From the NCBI GenBank assembly GCA_944321965.1, contig CALUNH010000017.1, positions 1 through 57,277 on the forward strand: a DNA stretch of 57,277 nucleotides, given 5' to 3'. Every line of letters begins with the position of its first letter. Positions within the stretch are counted from its first letter, which is position 1. Positions 52,721 through 57,277 of this stretch are shown here, in pieces. Source of the stretch: an uncultured Alistipes sp. Its GTDB lineage: Bacteria > Bacteroidota > Bacteroidia > Bacteroidales > Rikenellaceae. Under the pieces are notes generated by a model. That model made no database searches. It was not told where the DNA came from and saw only the letters and a list, made by a program, of their open reading frames with translations. The position numbers and the translations under genes are program-made.

Positions 52721-54859
52721 CTACTCCCCGACCGGACGGTACGGCACCCCGATATTCTGGAAGAGGAATGCGTACATGTCGGCCGCCTCGTCGATGCGTT
52801 TCGAGGTGGGTTTCCCGGCCCCGTGCCCGGCCTTCGACTCGATGCGGATCAGCACCGGGGCATCCCCGGCCTGGCAGTGCTGCATCGTCGCGGCGAACTT
52901 GAACGAGTGGGCCGGAACGACGCGGTCGTCGTGGTCGGCCGTCATCACCAGCGTCGCGGGATACTTCACGCCCTCCCTGATATTGTGCAGCGGCGAATAC
53001 TTGTAGATGTAGGGGAACTGTTCGGCATTGTCCGACGAACCGTACTCCACGGCCCAGCCCCAGCCGATCGTGAACTTGTGGTAGCGCAGCATGTCCATCA
53101 CGCCGACCTGCGGCAGGCACACGGCATAGAGATCCGGGCGCTGCACCTCGCAGGCGCCGACCAGCAGTCCGCCGTTCGATGCGCCGTTGATGGCGAGCCG
53201 CTCCGACGAGGTGTATTTCTGCGCGATCAGGTACTCGGCCGCCGCGATGAAGTCGTCGAAGACATTCTGCTTGTTTTCGAGCATCCCGGCCTTGTGCCAC
53301 GCCTCGCCGTACTCCAGGCCGCCGCGCAGGTTGGCCACGCAGTAGACGCCGCCCTGCTCGACGAACATCAGCGCCGAGGGGTTGAAGCCCGGCGTAATGT
53401 TGATCTGGAACCCGCCGTAGCCATAGAGCAGGCAGGGATTCTTGCCGTCGAGTTTCAGGTCCTTGCGGTGGGTGATGAACATCGGCACCTGCGTTCCGTC
53501 CTTCGAGGCATAGAAGACCTGCTCCGTCACGTAGAGCGAGGGGTCGAAAGCCACCTCGGGAGCCTTGTAGAGCGTCGATTCGCCCGAAGCGATGTCGTAA
53601 CGGTAAATCGTCGCCGGAGCTGTGTAGTTCGAGAGCGAGTAGTAGAGTTCGGTATCCTCCTTCTCGCCGCTGAAGCCCCCGACCGTCCCGATGGCGGGCA
53701 GCGTAATCTCGCGCACGAGCCGACCGTCGTAATCGTACTGGGCCACCTTGCTCTGGGCATCCTGCAGGTAGGAGGCGAAGAGGTAGCCGCCGGCCGTCCC
53801 GACCCCTTCGAGCAGGTTCTTGTCATGCTCGGGGATCACCGTCTCGACCTGCGCGGGGTTGTTCAGCGCCATGCGCTTGAGGGCGTAGTTCGAGGCCCCC
53901 TCGTTGGTCATGAAGTAGAGGTTGTCCTCCCGGCAGTCGACGGGCAGATAGTCGTGGGCAAAGCCCTTGAGCAGCGTGCGGAACTTCGTCTCCGACGTTT
54001 TCCGGCAGAGCACCTCCGCCCCGGAGGTCCCTTCCGAGCCGATCACGAAGAGCCACTTGCCGTCGTCCGAGGGCCAGGCCGAGAAGTAGCGCAGCGGATG
54101 TGCCTTGTCCTCGTAGATGAGCCGGTCGGACGACTGCGGCGTTCCCAACTGATGATAGTAGACCTTCTGGAACTGGTTCTGCGACGAGTAGACACCCTCC
54201 CTGGGGGCATCGTAGGCGCTGTAATAGAAGCCCTTCGAATCGGGAGCCCACACGGCGCCGGAGAATTTCACCCATTCGATGCGGTCTTCGGTCAGGGCCT
54301 TGGTTTCGGTATCCATGACGCGGATCTCCACCCAGTCCGAACCCGACGCCGCGGCGCCATAGGCGAAATAACGACCGTCTTTCGAGAAGGAGACCGCCGA
54401 AAGGGCCACCGTGCCGTCCTCCGAGAGCGTGTTGGGGTCGAGGAACACCTCGCCTGCCTGGCCGGGCTCCGCCGTGCGGTAGAGCACCGACTGGTTCTGC
54501 AGTCCGTCATTATAATAATAGTAGTACCAGTCGCCGTGTTTCGACGGGGCACCCTCCTTGGGATAGTTCCACAGTTGGGTCAGCCGCTCGCGGATCGCCT
54601 CGCGGAAGGGAATCTGCGAGAGGTAGTCCTCGGTCACGGCATTCTCGGCAGCAACCCACGCCGCCGTCGCTTCCGAATTGTCGTCTTCGAGCCAGCGGTA
54701 GGGATCCGGAACCTCGGTACCGAAATAGTTGTCCACCACCTCGCCGCGGGCCGTTTCGGGGTAGGGATTGTGCTTTATCTGCTTCATGCTGCCGCAACCT
54801 GCCGTTGCCAGAACCGCTGCGCCTGCCAGCACGGCGGTGATCCAGGAATAACGTTTCAT
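52721..54859 (-). CDS. Prolyl oligopeptidase (S9A) lipoprotein
   Basis: 712-residue S9A serine peptidase. N-terminal lipobox in VLATAGCGS (C22), so it is an anchored periplasmic or outer-membrane lipoprotein. An N-terminal region [31 protein letters not shown] is typical of the family, followed by a seven-bladed propeller and the hydrolase with S561 in GASNGG, the acid within [16 protein letters not shown] and the histidine in KAGHGAGKP. It cleaves after proline in short peptides. With the DPP-IV-like enzyme earlier it supports peptide use. Confidence 0.96.
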   Translation of the reverse strand: MKRYSWITAVLAGAAVLATAGCGSMKQIKHNPYPETARGEVVDNYFGTEVPDPYRWLEDDNSEATAAWVAAENAVTEDYLSQIPFREAIRERLTQLWNYPKEGAPSKHGDWYYYYYNDGLQNQSVLYRTAEPGQAGEVFLDPNTLSEDGTVALSAVSFSKDGRYFAYGAAASGSDWVEIRVMDTETKALTEDRIEWVKFSGAVWAPDSKGFYYSAYDAPREGVYSSQNQFQKVYYHQLGTPQSSDRLIYEDKAHPLRYFSAWPSDDGKWLFVIGSEGTSGAEVLCRKTSETKFRTLLKGFAHDYLPVDCREDNLYFMTNEGASNYALKRMALNNPAQVETVIPEHDKNLLEGVGTAGGYLFASYLQDAQSKVAQYDYDGRLVREITLPAIGTVGGFSGEKEDTELYYSLSNYTAPATIYRYDIASGESTLYKAPEVAFDPSLYVTEQVFYASKDGTQVPMFITHRKDLKLDGKNPCLLYGYGGFQINITPGFNPSALMFVEQGGVYCVANLRGGLEYGEAWHKAGMLENKQNVFDDFIAAAEYLIAQKYTSSERLAINGASNGGLLVGACEVQRPDLYAVCLPQVGVMDMLRYHKFTIGWGWAVEYGSSDNAEQFPYIYKYSPLHNIREGVKYPATLVMTADHDDRVVPAHSFKFAATMQHCQAGDAPVLIRIESKAGHGAGKPTSKRIDEAADMYAFLFQNIGVPYRPVGE

Positions 54860-54887
54860 AAATGCAACCGTTTGGGTGATATTGCGG

Positions 54888-54924
54888 CAAAGTTAGGAAA
54901 AATTCGATATTTTCCATACATTTG
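54888..54924. promoter_or_regulatory. Divergent -7 elements of the S9A gene and dapD
   Basis: TAACTTTG on the minus strand (54888-54895) for the peptidase and TACATTTG on the plus strand (54917-54924) for dapD. No clear -33 for either. Confidence 0.5.
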
Positions 54925-54947
54925 TCTGCCAGAAAACAACGCAGAAC

Positions 54948-55784
<837 letters not shown>

Positions 55785-55890
55785 CCCCGGGGCGCGGAAC
55801 TTCACACAACGGCGGGAGGGACGGCTCAGCGATCGCCCCTCTCCTGCCCTGTTTTCTCTGCCCCGCCCTGCCCCGAAAATTCCCCGAAAA

Positions 55891-56613
55891 ATGATCTACC
55901 ACCTCGACATCACCACCTCGACGAACGACGACGCCCGCGATGCGAAATACCGCCACGGCGATATCGTCTGGGCCGAACACCAGACCGCCGGACGCGGACA
56001 GCGCGGACACAAATGGCTCAGTCCCGAAGGCGAGAACCTCACCTTCACGATGGTCGTCGAACCGCGGTTCCTGCCCGTTGCGGAGCAGTTCCTGCTCTGC
56101 GAGGCCCTGTCGGTGGCGCTGACCGACACCTTCGCCCATTACGGCATCGACACCCGCATCAAGTGGACCAACGACATCTACGCCGGAGACCGCAAACTCG
56201 AAGGCGTACTGATCGAACACAACTATTCGGGGCAGACGTTGTCGCGCTCGCTGCTCGGGATCGGCATCAACGTCAACCAGACGGAGTTCGACCCCTCGCT
56301 GCCGAATCCCGTCTCGATGGCGCAGCTCACCGGACGCCGCTACGACCGCCGAGAAGTGCTCGAAACCTTCGAGCGGTGTATGCTGGCGCGTTACGCCCAG
56401 CTCGAAACGGGCGACCGCGAGGCCCTGCAGCACGACTACCGCAACCGGATGTATGCCCTCGGGGAGATGCGTCCGTTCCGCCGCCCCGACGGTTCGCTCA
56501 CCCGCGGGGCGATCCTGGGGGTCCGGCCCTCGGGCGAACTGATCCTCCGCCACGAGGACGGAACCATCCGCGCGTATCTCTTCAAAGAGATCGAATTCGT
56601 CCTCCCGCATTAG
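55891..56613 (+). CDS. birA: Biotin-[acetyl-CoA-carboxylase] ligase
   Basis: 240-residue biotin protein ligase without the N-terminal DNA-binding domain of E. coli BirA, so it is a ligase only. Biotinyl-AMP site is EHQTAGRGQRGHKWLSPEGENL, with the catalytic lysine in IKWTNDIYAGDRKLEGVLIE and the conserved LGIGINVN. It attaches biotin to carboxylase BCCP domains. Confidence 0.95.
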   Translation: MIYHLDITTSTNDDARDAKYRHGDIVWAEHQTAGRGQRGHKWLSPEGENLTFTMVVEPRFLPVAEQFLLCEALSVALTDTFAHYGIDTRIKWTNDIYAGDRKLEGVLIEHNYSGQTLSRSLLGIGINVNQTEFDPSLPNPVSMAQLTGRRYDRREVLETFERCMLARYAQLETGDREALQHDYRNRMYALGEMRPFRRPDGSLTRGAILGVRPSGELILRHEDGTIRAYLFKEIEFVLPH

Positions 56614-56868
56614 GGAGCACGCCGCATCCCCCCCGCCCCGGCGTTTCAGGGAAGAGGTGTCCATCCGGCGCTCCGCCAGCGGCAGCCGGACCCGGAAGGT
56701 TCCGTTCGGCGGGACCTTTCGTCGTATCGGGCGCGTCCGGAAGGCATTGCACAGCTCCCGTTCGCCCCTCCTTCCGGCAAAAAAGCCCGACTTTACACGT
56801 CCCAATCCCAAGTCGGAAAATTTCAGCCCTATTTTATCCGGTTTTGTGTGAAATAAATAACAAAAATC

Positions 56869-56899
56869 CTTGCTGTTACAAAAATAACAGTTATATTTG
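56869..56899 (+). promoter_or_regulatory. gcvH promoter with palindromic operator
   Basis: CTTG (56869-56872), 19-bp spacer, TATATTTG (56892-56899). A perfect dyad CTGTTA (56873-56878), 6 bp, TAACAG (56885-56890) fills the spacer between the -33 and -7 elements, a typical repressor position. In the gap 56614-56942 there is also a long-loop hairpin CCGGAAGG/CCTTCCGG near 56730-56780; nothing else. Confidence 0.6.
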
Positions 56900-56942
56900 C
56901 ATCGAGAAAACGGGGTTTCCCAAACAAAAAAACAAAAATTCC

Positions 56943-57277
56943 ATGAATGTACCTGCAAATCTGAAATACTCGAACGACCACGAATGGTGTCGCATCGAGG
57001 GCGACGTAGCCGTTGTCGGCATCACCGATTTCGCACAGAGCCAGCTGGGCGACATCGTTTTCGTCGATGTCCCGACCGTCGGCGAAACGCTTGCAGCCGG
57101 TGAGGTCTTCGGATCGATCGAGGCCGTGAAGACCGTCAGCGACGCTTTCCTGCCCGTGGGCGGCGAAGTGCTGGAATTCAACGGGGCGGTCGATGCCGAT
57201 CCCTCGATCGTCAACAAGGATGCTTACGGCGAGGGCTGGCTCGTCAAGGTGAAGATCTCCGATCCCGCCGAATACGA
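56943..57277 (+). CDS. gcvH: Glycine cleavage system H protein (partial)
   Basis: First 111 residues of GcvH, cut by the window end. MNVPANLKYSNDHEWCRIEGDVAVVGITDFAQSQLGDIVFVDVP and the lipoyl-lysine site GSIEAVKTVSDAFLP are present. It carries the aminomethyl group between the P and T proteins in glycine cleavage. The -7 element lies 43 bp upstream. The missing C-terminal end is expected to be short, as GcvH is about 125-130 residues. Confidence 0.96.
   Translation, partial: MNVPANLKYSNDHEWCRIEGDVAVVGITDFAQSQLGDIVFVDVPTVGETLAAGEVFGSIEAVKTVSDAFLPVGGEVLEFNGAVDADPSIVNKDAYGEGWLVKVKISDPAEY

Noticed and set aside
56614-56942. Glycine riboswitch before gcvH
   Set aside because: No tandem aptamer-like conserved core was seen; the AT-rich promoter and palindrome explain the region better.

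Overview
The window looks like the chromosome of a GC-rich Bacteroidales bacterium, most probably Alistipes (Rikenellaceae). Reasons: nearly every gene start is preceded by the Bacteroidetes sigma-factor promoter (TTTG, about 19-20 bp, TAnnTTTG) rather than a Shine-Dalgarno site; families largely confined to Bacteroidetes occur (DUF4834, DUF4254, PepSY-like, DUF1573); complex I is of the nuoA-B-CD-H-N type without E, F and G; and coding regions are clearly GC-rich. The genus is inference. No prophage, complete insertion sequence, CRISPR array or rRNA was seen. Most of the window is housekeeping.

Layout. 1-5157: a duplicated promoter, a YqaA-like membrane protein, an acetyltransferase, ferritin, then a response regulator/histidine kinase pair with a secreted PepSY-like protein, and a second acetyltransferase. 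5399-8330: the fatty-acid/ribosome operon yceD-rpmF-plsX-fabH. 8488-12269: a small unknown protein, a palindromic intergenic element, GAPDH, and DUF4834-mlaE-mlaF. 12460-16617: purB, a structured non-coding stretch with a candidate small RNA, and a TonB-dependent receptor. 16756-17642: four tRNA genes (Val, Val, Val, Asn). 17767-21896: a DUF1573 protein, the electron-bifurcating transhydrogenase NfnAB, and a lipoprotein. 22090-29850: GT9 glycosyltransferase with DUF4254, a LysM glucosaminidase, a conserved unknown, a DPP-IV-type peptidase, an O6-methylguanine methyltransferase, and a GT22 membrane glycosyltransferase. 29975-39790: the nuo operon. 39926-46495: a small unknown, superoxide dismutase, sialate O-acetylesterase, asd and a class A PBP. 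46531-52619: a large outer-membrane protein carrying a metalloprotease-like motif, a SUI1 factor, a DUF4435 TOPRIM-like protein, tandem repeats and lysC. 52721-57277: prolyl oligopeptidase lipoprotein, dapD, birA and the start of gcvH.

How it fits together. Complex I without its NADH module, plus NfnAB, points to ferredoxin-centred anaerobic electron flow. lysC, asd and dapD (diaminopimelate), PBP1A, the glucosaminidase and glycosyltransferases serve the envelope.

The most interesting signals are: identical two-half-site 11-bp direct-repeat operators, at the same distance from the -7 box, in front of both the two-component operon and the PepSY-like gene; the protease-like/propeller/barrel outer-membrane protein; a duplicated promoter cassette with an embedded palindrome; a 76-bp double-hairpin intergenic element; and three promoters placed so close to their ATG that leaderless mRNAs are likely. 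All calls come from reading the sequence; no database search was run.
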